From NCBI GenBank assembly GCA_936432065.2, contig OW386289.2, positions 12,819,077 to 12,883,076 on the forward strand: a stretch of DNA of 64,000 nt, read 5' to 3'. The notes under the pieces were generated by a model, which saw only the letters and a list, made by a program, of their open reading frames with translations, did no database searches and had not been told where the DNA came from. This stretch comes from Rutpela maculata (lineage: Eukaryota; Arthropoda; Insecta; Coleoptera; Cerambycidae). Numbering within the stretch: position 1 is the first letter of the stretch; every line of letters begins with the position of its first letter. Made by a program: the position numbers and the translations under genes. Shown here piece by piece: positions 22,369 through 33,124 of the stretch.

Positions 22369-23610
22369 ATGCACGCGACTACTTTCGCGCGGAAAACTTC
22401 TTGTGCGTGAAATTAGGAACATTGACGAACTAACGTATGCTTACAAAGAAGTACTACATAGTCACTGGGTACTCCTGTAGTACTCAGGAAGTACACTCGA
22501 GGGAACCCACTGCGCATCAGTAGTACTCGGGGAAACCTACTGCGCATCCATTATGCTCGAGGAAACCCACTGCGCATCTATATTACTCGAGTAAACCTAC
22601 TGCGCATCCATTGTACTCAAGGAAACTCACTGCGCATCCATAGTACTCGGGGAAACTCACTGCACGTCCATTGCATAAAAGAAAACCCACTGCGCATCCA
22701 TTGTACTCGAGTAACCCACTCCGCATCCATAGTATCCAGGGAAACTCACTTCGCACCGCAATTTGATAACAATTCATTATTCTATTTTTGTGTTAGTGCA
22801 AGTTAAATAAAAAAATAATAATTTTAATCGACAATAAAGCACATGGGCGGGTATGTGTCAAATTTCATGCTTAAAAACATCCCTCTCCCTGTTCACCCGT
22901 TCGGGGGGGGGGTCTCTTTTTGAAAACCGTCGAATACGCATCTCCTTATTTCCTCAGAAGAGTACATCGCTCGAATAATTATGTTTCTGACTTACGCCAT
23001 TGCAAAAATACGGGTACCTTTTAGACCATCTACCACCCTAGTTTTCACCCCTTCAAAAAGTGAAAATCGAAATTTCGTCTTACTTGTATCTAATATATTC
23101 CAATAAAGAGTATTTCCGCCAAATTCTACGCTTCTAGGTCTAACAGTTTCCGAAAAGCTTGAAAACCTCCCCCTTCCTGTTCACCCTTTCGATGGGTCTC
23201 TTTTTAAAAACCGTCGAATCATGACTTCTTATTTTCTCAGAGGAGTTCATCGCTCGAATAATCACATTTCTGACTTACGTGATTTCAAAAATACTGGTGC
23301 GCTTTAAACCATCTACGCTTCACCCTCCAAAAAGTGAAAATCGAAATTTCGTATTACACGTATTTAAGAGATTTCAAAATATATATTTTTGCCAAATTTC
23401 ACGCATTTAGATCGAACCGTTTCCGAAAAAGTCAAAAATTTCAACCCCCTTCTTCACCCTCTTAGGGGTCGAATTTCAAAGAATCCCTTCTTAATGGTTG
23501 CCTACGTCATTCGAGGAATCTCTATGCAAAATTTGAAGTTTCTAGACCCAGCGGTTTGAGCTGTGCGTTGATAGTCAGTGAGTCGATCAGTCAGGGTATT
23601 CTTTTATAGA
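22369..23610. repeat. Dispersed insect repeat (TAGCTGATGC...CTTTTATAGATAT type)
   Basis: The left edge (AGCTGATGCACGCGACTAC, 22372) and right edge (AGCGGTTTGAGCTGTGCGTTG, CAGTCAGGG and CTTTTATAGATATGG, to 23610) resemble the two ends of a repeat that is very common in insect genomes. The interior contains a ~285-bp tandem duplication (about 22870-23150 and 23160-23430, shared AAAGTGAAAATCGAAATTTC) and the minisatellite below. No coding capacity seen. I do not assign it to a class. Confidence 0.6.
22491..22757. repeat. 30-bp minisatellite, about 9 units
   Basis: Units of CTGCGCATCCATTGTACTCG plus GAGGAAACCCA with a strict 30-bp period. The minus strand stays open across most of it and would encode a ten-residue repeat like EYNGCAVGFL. 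Adjacent units vary at several positions, so it is not freshly amplified. Confidence 0.9.
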
Positions 23611-24358
23611 TATGGATAGCTTATAAGATTATATTAAAGCCAAATTTTTGTGTAATCTTAAGATGTCTTTCCTAAAGAAACGAAGTATCTAGTAATTGGT
23701 GTATTTCTTCATATGAATAATTGGTTTATTCAATATGCAACTTAAATAAAACTAAATTTATTATTTTCTTTTGTACTGCTTGGGATCTACGAAGTCAGAT
23801 TGATAATATGGGTCCCAGAAAATTCAACAATACTCTAACCAATGAGACATGTAATATTAATGAAATCATTACATTGCCTTTTAATAAAACTACATAGATG
23901 GTTTGCTCGCTTTAAAATGTTCTCGATATATAAGTGATATCTTAACCCGGAGTCCAAAGTATCGCCCACTACTCAGTTCATGAATAGATTTCTACTCGTT
24001 TTTTTTTCTGTTCACAGAATATTCATAGATTATATCTCGAGAGCTCTGAATTTTATCGAATAAACTGCGGGTAGCTTTTTTTGGAAAATTTTGCTTGGAA
24101 AATGTTCGAGACTTAATAATGTGAAGAAGGCGATTTGTCCAAAAATTCCGAAATCGGCATTTTCACGCCATCTGCTAGCAAATTTCGGTTACTTTAACAT
24201 ACACATTTACTACCGCAAAGAAGATATAGGTGTTTGAAATATTACTATATATACAAAAAAGGGAGAATGTCCATGCGCAACACGGAAAGAAGGTGGAGTG
24301 TTTCTAGACTAGTTTATCTTCGTCAAAGTAAGACCAAATAATCTGAAAACTCTTCTAG
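23611..24358. other. Low-repeat region, nothing recognised
   Basis: No repeat partners inside the window. Likely host intron or intergenic DNA. Confidence 0.35.
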
Positions 24359-24458
24359 TGTTCGCAAGATCAGAAATGGTAAGAAATCTGAAGGTGATAC
24401 CTTGTTTCTGAGGACCAAAGAACCAAAGAAAGGAACATCCAAGAAACAAAAGAAGTAG
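24359..24458 (+). CDS. Possible terminal exon encoding a lysine-rich tail, weak
   Basis: After an acceptor-like CTCTTCTAG the frame reads SVRKIRNGKKSEGDTLFL, then RTKEPKKGTSKKQKK and stops at 24456-24458. AATAAA occurs 80 bp later (24537-24542). A donor-like AAA|GTAAGA lies just upstream at 24326. The peptide resembles a basic C-terminal tail of a nuclear or ribosomal protein, but this is only composition. May be chance. Confidence 0.25.
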
Positions 24459-25932
24459 TTATCAATTTTTATTTTATTAACGAAACCGCGAATTAACTTT
24501 TATTTTATTACTAATGTTATTAATTTTTTACAGTGAAATAAAAAATGTAAGTATATGATTTACTTGTGTTTATTCCTCTAATTCAGGTCATTATTGCAGC
24601 AAAAATTACATCAAACTTTCTTATCAGTTTTAATCTCAATATTTCCCCTTCTTCCCAGGTTTGTTTGGTACCTTACTTCTAAAAACATTATTGTCGGTAA
24701 TAAAATTTGAATGATTACAACTTTGAAGGAAATAATAGACAATAAAATCAGTATCAGTGCGTCGCACTATTAATAACATGAAGATTGACCAAATTATGTG
24801 ATCTTTAATGTTTTAAAACGCTTTCCTGTAAAATTGTTGTTTTGACACATTTCGCCTTCTTCCCGTGTGGTCTTCATGTATATTAAATTGTGTAAATTAT
24901 TAAGATGAGAACATTTGCATAAAAGCAAAAAATGTAGCCACCCGCATTTTGTGTGATAAGATTTAGAGCTCGAGGGGTATATGTCAAGATTATTTCCCAA
25001 ATGAACAAATTCCTTACGTACTTTTATACTCAAGTTTTTATTTATAAATACATACACTTTTTTTTATATAAGTTAAGTAACAATCATTATTATTTCATTA
25101 TATTAATTGACGCGTTCTGTAAACTACTTTTGTCTCGTATCCATGGAAACGAACGTGGTAGATGCTTATTTGACTTTTGTTACGCGATCGTGATTGTCAA
25201 TCTGACAGTTTGTGTCGGTTTGATATTAAAAATACTTTTGTATAATTGCATAAACACACCATTGGTACATAGTAATTATAAATAAAATAACAATTCTTGA
25301 ATTTGTAATATGTTTCGTTTCGTTTTTAGTCCAACTGAGAGTAAATTAAATCAATTATGTGCATATAAAAGCTACACGTAATTTATTCGCTGGTAAATTT
25401 AAAAAGGCTAACTTACGTTTATCAGTGTAAAACTGTTGTCATTGGTTGAAATTTAAAAATTCGCGAAATGTCATTGGTATATAATTTATGATGGAAATAA
25501 TCAAATAAAATATTACTTTTCTTCTTAGAGAATGTTATTATCCTGCATTTATTTATATTGATTCCCAGGCAATTTTTTAGGTTCCAATCATAAAATCTAT
25601 CAACGTCACATCTCAAGAAATATGTCTTTTTCTATGCATAAGCAAAACAATGTTCTAAAAGTTGAATACTAGCTTTCTAAGCAGAGAAATTGCTGTTCAC
25701 AATTTTTCCCCACTTTTTTCCTAATTTGAGTGGACTGATTAGTCATTTTGTATTGTTTGCTTAAGTATCTATATATATTTTTAATAAATGCTGTATTTGC
25801 TACAGCGCGCACAGTCCAATATCACTTTTGCAATCATTATAACCGGTATCGAACGCACTGTATTCTTATGATAAATAATAATCCTAAGAAGGCATTTCGC
25901 AAGAGGTAAACATAGGTAAAAAACTATATCAG
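24459..25932. other. Low-repeat region, possible intron
   Basis: No partner repeats in the window and no known protein in the open frames (the longest, 24953-25285, is AT-rich and hydrophobic without features). If the exon at 25933 is real, this is the best place for its upstream intron. Confidence 0.4.
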
Positions 25933-26123
25933 CTGTTGACGTTGCTAATATAAAAGAATTGCTAGACCTGGTCCATCCAGGCCAGGATGCTGTTGATCCT
26001 GTAGGACGACAGCTGCGGCGGTCCAGACAGGTGACGCGGGCCCTACAGGACCTGCACTTTCATAATAATGAACGTATGTGGTCATGTCAAAAGGGCATGT
26101 GCGATATATACCTCGAATCGTAA
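25933..26123 (+). CDS. Probable 3'-terminal coding exon of a host gene, product unknown
   Basis: Acceptor CTATATCAG precedes 25933. The frame runs 63 codons to TAA at 26121-26123. The peptide (NIKELLDLVHPGQDAVD, then PVGRQLRRSRQVTRALQDL, HFHNNERMWSCQKGMC) has GC-richer, selected-looking codons, unlike the AT-rich surroundings. It contains RRSR, a possible dibasic processing site, and two Cys near the end. A short 3' UTR with AATAAA at 26213-26218 follows. I cannot name the protein. It is more convincing than other host candidates because acceptor, frame, stop and poly(A) signal agree. The upstream exons are not identified. Confidence 0.55.
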
Positions 26124-26212
26124 CGGATTTTCCCTGTGGGACACCTTTGCACTTATTGTTCTACTCCACGTAGACTTATTTGTACCTACTTTATTTTTTG
26201 TACTTGTATATA

Positions 26213-26218
26213 AATAAA
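26213..26218 (+). terminator. Polyadenylation signal AATAAA
   Basis: Canonical hexamer 90 bp after the stop of the candidate terminal exon, followed by AT-rich DNA. Confidence 0.5.
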
Positions 26219-26421
26219 ACAATAAGAAAGGAAATTGTATGCTGTTTTAAACGCGCTGTTAAATTAATATGTATCTTTTAAGGGTCTGATTACTTAATAT
26301 TTTAGATATGTAATTATATGAATCCTGTTTATTATGCAGATAACAACAAATCATTTTACTCAAAAAGCCTCCCAAATTCCGTAAAAAAAAGATGTGTGAA
26401 AAATTGTTATTTATGTATCTA

Positions 26422-26475
26422 GGCACTAAAGTTTAAACTTTTTATCACGACGTGATAAAAAGAAACTTTAGTGCC
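26422..26475. repeat. 54-bp hairpin
   Basis: GGCACTAAAGTTT and ACTTTTTATCACG pair with CGTGATAAAAAG and AAACTTTAGTGCC, almost perfect. No family link seen in the window. Confidence 0.7.
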
Positions 26476-26658
26476 AAGGTACTATTAAGTTTTTTTTTGA
26501 AATCAAGAAATTGTGAAATTAAGATTAATTAACTCTCTTTTTTAAATAATTTTAAGTGGCATTAAGAAATGTCATATTTATTTAAAAATCAAATCTGAAT
26601 AATGTTTTGTAAGAAAACCATTATTTTTAGCAATAATTAATATTGAATATTATTATTG

Positions 26659-27181
26659 CACAGGTTTACAAAAAAAAAGTTCCTGCGTATTTCCTACGTA
26701 TTTTGACACGCTGAAACCTAATCCGTCGAAAAAAAAATTTCTACCGCTTAGATTTCTAGTAAATTCTGGTTTTTATTGTGTTGTTACTCTAAATCTACGC
26801 GGAAAAATTTTTTTTAAATTGAAAATTCGGATTCAGCACACAAAAATACATAAGAAATGATAGGTTTAGTCCTTGGAACAGAATTTGTTTTGTAGATCTA
26901 CAAAAAAAAATTCTGTTCCAAGGACTAAACCTATCATTTCTTATGTATTTTTGTGTGCTGAATCCGAATTTTCAATTTAAAACATTTTTTACCGCGTAAA
27001 TTTCGAGTAAATCCCTGTTTTTATCGTCAAAATGCGTTTTTTTTTACAATTTTTGACGTTTACTCGAAATCTAGGCAGTAGAAAATTGTTTTAATTGAAA
27101 ATTCGGATTCAGAACACAAAAATCTTAAGGCATGATAGGTCCCATTCCCAGATCAAAACTTTTTTTTTTTGTAAACCTGTG
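26659..27181. mobile_element. 523-bp foldback with CACAGGTTTAC ends
   Basis: CACAGGTTTACAAAAAAAA at the left mirrors TTTTTTTGTAAACCTGTG at the right. Inside, 26815-26890 and 26905-26982 are essentially identical reverse complements of about 75 bp (containing GGATTCAGCACACAAAAAT and TCCTTGGAACAGAATTT). A third diverged piece of the same unit is at 27099-27125. No coding sequence. Confidence 0.85.
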
Positions 27182-27434
27182 TTATATTATTATCCATAGT
27201 AATATTAATATTTCAATTTATTTATTTATTTATTTATCACCTCCGCCAGCTATAAGAAATCGTACAATAATAGATTACTCTACTGACTCTATCTAGCACA
27301 TTAATGACGATTTTGAGGTTCTTTAGCTCCGATTCGTAAAAAAGTATCGTTATTTCACTCTAGTGTATAACTGAATCATAACAGTACATTGAAAACAATT
27401 GAAGATGACTTCGTGATATTCTTATAGAAACGTC
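27182..27434. other. Spacer with short ATTT repeat
   Basis: TTATTTATTTATTTATTT at about 27221-27238, possibly a retroelement tail, otherwise nothing recognised. Confidence 0.4.
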
Positions 27435-27915
27435 AAAAACCGCTGCCCAAGGAATCACTACTTCCATATCCAGATTTGGTACCAAAGTCTCTCACAACGA
27501 AACAATTTTGTATGTGGAAATAATTGTTTATGGAACTTTAATAATATAATATTTGAAATCGTCTACCCCAAAAACCCATAAAACGATATCCCACATCGGT
27601 AGTGAAGTCGGGGTAGTGATAGGGGGGTGGTAGTGAGGATAGATGAAGTAAAAAAAATATTTTGAGGCCTTTGGTTCTTGTACACACACACTAAATCACA
27701 ATTTTTTTTCACCCCCTTTTAAAATGGGATGTGGGTAGTAATGGGGTGGCTAATGCAAAAAAATTTTTTTGAGACATTAGCTTCTCTTGTATATACTAAA
27801 TACCAATTTTATGGATTCTTACCTGCTTGATATACCTATTTACCTCCATTTACCCCAATTTACTCCCCAACCCTTCAACGGAATAAGATGAAAATATAAT
27901 CTAGTTTCAGATCTC

Positions 27916-29319
27916 GTGCGCAAAAAAAATGAGACAAGTCTTATAACGTATTTTTGCCAAAATCTAGTTGTGTACATCTAACTTTAATTTTTGTGACATT
28001 GTCAGTTATTTGTCAAAATTCATTGCAAGTGTGCAAAAACTAATATGCCCCATATAAGCGATTTAGCTGGAGTTATTGCTAAAGCAGAAGATGGATGGTC
28101 AATGAGACAAATTGCACTGCTTTGTAATATTAACAAAAATTCGGTGTGTAACATTTTAAAAAAGTGGAGAATAAACGGTACGATTAATTGAAATCCTGGA
28201 TCAGGGCGACGAAGCATATCAACTCAACAAGATTTATAATTGGTAAATACATTAATAGAAAATCCGTTTAACTCAGTTATTCAGGCTGCAGAAGAAATGA
28301 ATTTTCCCGGATCGAGTAGTACTGGTCGCCGGGAGTAAGAGAATCAGAGCTTTGCTGTCATCCAGCAGCACAGAAATACTTACTTAAAGCTGAGCACAAA
28401 GAAGCTCGACTAGGATTTGCGCTTGAATTTTTAGTGCATGATGTGAATTTTTGGAACAATATACTTTTTACAGATGAAAAAACTTTCCAGTCAACACAAA
28501 GCGGTCGTATTCGTGTTTACCGACCCCCCCGAATACTCGATTTGATGAAAAATATATATCTGACAACGACAAATGTGGTAGATTTTCCATTAATATGTTG
28601 GCTTGGATATCTGCACGTGGACCTGGTGTTTTATGGCATATCGAGGAACGATTTAATAGTGAAACGTATATTAGGATTTTAGACAATATTATGCTCCCTT
28701 CTGTGTCACAATTATTTCCTAATAATGAATTCATATTTCAACAAGATAATTATACTGCTCATACCGTAACTAACTGGTTTCAAGATAACAACATTAATGT
28801 TCTTAACTGGCCCAGTCATAGTCCAGATCTTATCCAGTCCAGTCTTATGGAAGACGTATGGGGACTACTCGTAAGAAGTATCCAAAAACTAAATGTGAGA
28901 CCACGGAATGCCCAAGAATTACTGGAAATAATAAATAATGACTGGGAAAATATTATTACTGATGATTATTGTATAAGGTTATTTAATTCTGTACCAAACA
29001 GATTTTTAGAAGTTATAAATAGAAATGGTGCAATAACGAAATATTAACGGTTAGTTTCTTGTTAAGTTGGATATCCTTTGTCCTCTGATTCAGGATTTAT
29101 ACTTATTGTGCTGTTTATTCTCCAATTTTTGTTAATGTTATAACGCAGTGCAACTTGTCTCATTGACCATCCGTCATTTGCTATAGCAAAACAACTACAG
29201 CATTACAATAAAAAAATAAAATAAAAGTGCTAACTGTTTTATTTCGGCTACTCATTACAGATTCAAATAGAGACAGATTTACTTTAGAAAAAAATAGTTG
29301 CCCTATTTTTTTTGCTCAC
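27916..29319 (+). mobile_element. Tc1-like element, decayed, inserted in family S copy 2
   Basis: Ends GTGCGCAAAAAAAAT (27916) and ATTTTTTTTGCTCAC (to 29319) are inverted repeats. Between them is a broken transposase. The segment 29065-29190 is an inverted, partly deleted duplicate of 28075-28215, i.e. of the HTH-coding start of the transposase. Confidence 0.8.
28044..29047 (+). pseudogene. Tc1-like transposase (DDE type), broken
   Basis: ATG at 28044 starts MPHISDLAGV, followed by an HTH (WSMRQIALLCNINKNSV) and the GRR-like NPGSGRRS motif, with stops near 28191 and 28236. The first catalytic Asp is in NILFTDEKTFQS, the second in IFQQDNYTAHT. The third acidic position is MEDVWG, where Tc1 relatives have an N-P-I-E-N-V-W-G-like box. 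The stretch between 28505 and 28600 shifts frame. The C-terminus is complete to TAA 29045-29047. Not functional. Confidence 0.85.
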
Positions 29320-29498
29320 GATAGTACCAAATTTCAAGTCTATATCTTAAACGGTTCCAAAGTAATCGTGCGCATCAGAATTCTTTTTGCTCAAACTTAA
29401 TTGCTCGACGTTTCATGACATTCTAAGCCTATTTGAACAATAAAAAAATTTTTTTTTTTTTTTTTCGTTACTATACTTCCACTGGAGGTGGAAGTAAT

Positions 29499-29829
29499 TA
29501 TAGATACGTGTGTTTTTAAGATTTAGTTAATTTTGAAAGGATGAGTGTCCACAACATAAAAAAAATCCCTTGAACGTACCAATACTTTGTTACTGATATA
29601 AAATTGTAACAACAGGACGAGAATAACGAAAAATAACGAGAAATCGACGTCATGTTTTAACTATGAGAGTGCAACGTTGATATACTTTTATATTTACATA
29701 TTTTATTAATCTCTTAATAACACATAACATATATCAGTAACAAAGTGTTGGCACAATTGATTGATTTTGAGGGGAATTTTTCTTATGTTGTAGACACTCA
29801 TCCTTTGAACTAAAAGGATGAAGAAAAAA
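29499..29829. other. Non-coding with short inverted pieces
   Basis: ATGAGTGTCCACAACATAA (29541) is mirrored by TTATGTTGTAGACACTCAT (29794), and TTTGTTACTGATAT by ATATCAGTAACAAAGTGTTG. This is a foldback of about 270 bp (29539-29812). Confidence 0.65.
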
Positions 29830-30095
29830 ATGTATAAAAAAAATTAAAAAAGAAACATCCAGCCTGCTTGGGATTCAAACACATGACACTTAGATTGCAA
29901 GGCAAAACTTTAACCACTGGACCATCATACATTACCACAAAAATTAATGTCTGTAATATATATAATTCGAGAATCATATCTCAACGATTAATGAAATATT
30001 TATTAGTAAAATGTATAGACAAATAAAAAATAATGATAGGAAATTTCACTAGATTTCTATTTAGGTACAAGCAACAAAAATCGAAAATTTAACAT
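29830..30095 (-). mobile_element. Family T element, copy 3, truncated, with tRNA-like segment
   Basis: Reverse strand homology to copy 1 from the tRNA-like part to the AAATAGAAATCT block. B box complement at 29871-29882 (GGATTCAAACAC) and A box complement at 29914-29924 (CCACTGGACCA). The TATACTCTTCGC ends are missing, so it is a fragment or was overwritten by the neighbouring foldback. Confidence 0.65.
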
Positions 30096-30261
30096 AATGA
30101 CTTTACCATCAGAAATCTACTACCACTTAATTCATATAAAGCTACGTTTGAGAGAACCAAGAAGAAATTGGCTATTCTGTCTACTAATACACAGCAAGTT
30201 AACATGAACCTATATGTTCCGTTTTTTTGTTTTTTTCTTTTTACTCTTGTTTTGTTTACTA

Positions 30262-30633
30262 ATTACTTCCACATCCAGTGGAACTATACTAACGACAAAA
30301 AAAAATTTTTAAATTTTTATTGTTCAAATAGGCTTAGAATGTTATGAAACGTCGAGATTTTAAATTTGAGCGAAAAAAATGTCTGTCTGTCGGTCTGTCT
30401 AACTTTTAACTTTTGTGTAACTGTGTAACTTTTTTTGTGCGCACGTTTACTTTGGAACCATCTAAGATATTGACTTGAAATTTGTTTCACATATGTACCT
30501 TAACGAGATCTGGAACTAAATTATATTTTCATCTTTTTTCGTCGAAGGGTTAGGGGGAAAATTGGGGTAAATTTGGTGTAAATAGGTAAATTAGGCAGGT
30601 AAAAGTCCATAAAATTGGTATTTAGTATATATT
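30262..30633 (+). repeat. Element family S, copy 4, truncated
   Basis: Matches copy 1 from ATTACTTCCACATCCAGTGG through the CTGTCTGT block to ATTGGTATTTAGTATATA, then stops abruptly at the LINE-like sequence that follows. Confidence 0.8.
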
Positions 30634-31045
30634 CAATTCACCTTCAAATAGTATTAAGGCATTGTCCATTAGATAATTTAAAACAAATTTAATACTATAC
30701 TTTTGGTCAGTGCTTACTATGATTTATCAGACTTTAATTATATGTAAACATATGTTTTTTATATGTAATATTATGTTGTTTGTTTTGGTGTTGACTATAT
30801 TAACATCATATCGTAAAGTTTGTTACACTTGTGTTTTATGTATGTTGCCAATCTATATTTATAATTTTATGTTATGTGCCATCTAAGTGCTTAACTATAT
30901 TAGGACTCCCTAATGTTATATAGTAGTCTTGTGTGCTTTTTATTTATATTTCTTGTTTATATATTTTTTTTATGACATGTCAAAGCATACACTGTAGTGC
31001 TTGATTCTTGATTAGAATTATTATTGTATTATTATTACAAAAAAA
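30634..31045 (+). mobile_element. Possible LINE 3' end
   Basis: A frame resembling the Lys/Leu-rich end of a LINE ORF2 (about 30655-30740), a T-rich 3' UTR, and a TTATTATTGTATTATTATTA tail near 31020-31040. It sits exactly where family S copy 4 is cut. The assignment rests on pattern only. Confidence 0.35.
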
Positions 31046-32024
31046 GCAGATTCTAAATATGTTTTTACGATACCCAAGCTCCACAAAAAAATTAATTATA
31101 TTTTGTCCTTCTTGCTTTGAATATTAAACAGTCTTCAGTGGGTCTCCTAAAATAAACAGCATGTGTATTAATAATGCCAATTACCCTTTCGAAGTATATT
31201 TAACACTAATGTAACGTAATGTACTTATATTTCTACTCATACCTGATAGAGATAACCAATGTCATCTTTCATTAATATTATATTTTTACAGCTCGTTTAG
31301 CTAATAGTAACTTTCAGTTTTTTTCAGAGGTTGTTTCATAAAACCATGTCAGTACTTCAATATAGTCAATTAAGTAATTTAGATGTTGATCTAAATCAAA
31401 GAACTCACGACTTGATGTGGGTATTTCAAGGGATTTCTAATTATGTAATTTTATACAAAAATATTATTCTAACTCTTGATTAGTATCTCTGATTTAACCT
31501 AGTAATAGCGTTTATGCTGTCGGCGGCACTCTAAAACTACGTCTGATTAAGTTAAAAAGAAAACAGTTACTGATGACAAAAATAGAAAAACTTTCCACGC
31601 TGTAGGGAAAATGATAATAACAATAATAATAATTGGTTATGCTGAATTGTAGGTATTGGTTTGCAGTGGATAAAATCATGCTGACAAAATTGTAAACAAA
31701 TTGTGGAACTAAAATCTTGTCATAATAATATTATAAATTACCCATTTAAATCAGATTAGAAATTCTTAAACAAATAATTTGAAGTACCTACACAATTTTA
31801 TAGGAAATTTATTTTCTATGAAATTTTGTCGCACGATGCACTGTTTTTATGCAAATTTGAAAAACTAAGTAAATGTACTTTTTTCTGAAATCGATCGGGA
31901 ATGTCTACATTTTCGGCGCGATTTTAGAGCGAAAAATGCAAAATTCCAGTATTTTAGTCCGTTGCTAGGAAACTATCAGAAAACAGACCGGAAAAGATCC
32001 GTTGCCAAACAACGATCAAGAAAG
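31046..32024. other. Non-coding stretch, nothing recognised
   Basis: AT-rich until about 31900, then a GC-richer lead into the palindrome at 32025 (two GTTGC(C/T)A.(A/G)(A/G)AAC pieces near 31962 and 32001). No gene found. Confidence 0.4.
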
Positions 32025-32078
32025 CCGTACGGGAATGTTACTTCCCGGCCTAGGCCGGGAAGTAACATTCCCGTACGG
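32025..32078. repeat. Perfect 54-bp palindrome
   Basis: CCGTACGGGAATGTTACTT then CCCGGCC, TA, and the exact reverse complement. No mismatch by eye over 26 + 26 bases. Confidence 0.9.
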
Positions 32079-32100
32079 TTTTTTATATATATTTTAATAT

Positions 32101-32230
32101 GTTAATATTTTTGATTTTTATACGTTTAAAATAGTATTGATTGTGATTTCGGAAAAAATTTTTTTATAAATGTTTATATTTTTGATTTTTATACGTTTAA
32201 AATAGTATTTATTGTGGTTTCAGAAAAAAT
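32101..32230 (+). repeat. Two-unit tandem duplication, ~66 bp
   Basis: TATTTTTGATTTTTATACG and TTTAAAATAGTATTGATTG recur 66 bp later with few changes. The second unit runs into hairpin H copy 2. Confidence 0.7.
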
Positions 32231-32369
32231 AGTATGTGTACTTCGGTGTGAAAGCACATTCCCAGACTTCGATGCTTGTTGGCCTCGGCTAGCGCCTCGG
32301 CCAACAATTGCATCGTCGTCCGGGAATGTATCGCTTTCACACCTAGATACACAATATACTATTTTTTTA
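32224..32369. repeat. Hairpin element family H, copy 2
   Basis: Outer AAAAAATAGTATGTGTA pairs with TACACAATATACTATTTTTT. The middle GTGTGAAAGC pairs with GCTTTCACAC, and ACATTCCCAG with CGGGAATGT. The apex is GGCCTCGGCTAGCGCCTCGG. The open frames on both strands here are mirror images of the hairpin, not genes. Confidence 0.75.
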
Positions 32370-33124
32370 GAAAATTTTTTAAGAGGCATTTTTCAAACTA
32401 AATTTTTTTTATGTCATAATCGCGATAGAAATTAAAATAATTTGACCATAAAGATACCACTATATTAACAAAAAACAATAATTTAAAAAGATAATAATTT
32501 ACAGCTCAGAAATTAGCAATAATTATATTTTTTCATACTATTTTCATAAAAATCTGTAATTGTACAAGTAGTTATAAAGAACGATGTATTAAAGATAAAT
32601 AATCCTTTTTAGCGACATTTCGAAGCTAGTAGAATGTATTTTTATGTCTAATTGACAAATATTAATATTTTATTATTTAAGCCATATTATGGCCCAAAAA
32701 GCGACCAAAAATGACCAAGACATTGCCAAAATAGCCGTTTTAGTTGATAAATGGCCAATTTGAAATGGATTTTTTAAAATTCTTTGTTTACCCTTAACAA
32801 TGTCTTTTAATGCAAAAAAAAAGCTATGCTATTTTATTGACAAAGACTACTCCAAATATTTAATGTTTACCGATTTTCACGCACGCTGTTTTTTTTATAA
32901 ACAATTCAAAATAACTTCGTTTTTTTAAAGATAGTGAGACGGTTGATCTCTCAACAAATCCAAAGATAATCAAACGTACTTCAAAAAGTTATATAAGCAT
33001 TTTCCTTGTTTAAATGTTGTAGTTTTTAAGATACAAACAAAAAATTAGCGTGCTCAAAAAGTGTTGAAATTTGCATAAATTTTAATCAATCATAACTCAG
33101 TCAATTTTTAATTTTTAAGTTACA
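32370..33124. other. Non-coding stretch, nothing recognised
   Basis: AT-rich with no gene or partner repeat seen. Confidence 0.4.

Larger units (their letters stand above)
27435..29498 (-). repeat. Element family S, copy 2, interrupted by a Tc1 element
   Basis: 27435-27915 (starting AAAAACCGCTGCCCAAGG) and 29320-29498 (ending GTGGAAGTAA) are the two parts of one minus-strand copy. The Tc1 relic at 27916-29319 splits it next to the AGATCTCGT landmark, where intact copies read on towards TACCAAATTTCAAG. Confidence 0.85.

Noticed and set aside
22372..22402. Hammerhead-like CTGATG, a GCGCG hairpin and GAAAAC at the edge of the dispersed repeat
   Set aside because: The conserved A after CTGATG is C and I find no stem I partner or cleavage triplet; the sequence is the usual edge of this insect repeat. 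Possibly a degenerate relative, not claimed.
22491..22757. CRISPR-like array (30-bp period)
   Set aside because: It is a direct tandem repeat with no unique spacers, in eukaryotic DNA.
24953..25285. 110-codon hydrophobic frame
   Set aside because: AT-rich composition, no motif, no splice signals that fit; probably chance.
32189..32435. Overlapping open frames on both strands
   Set aside because: They are mirror translations of the H hairpin, not genes.
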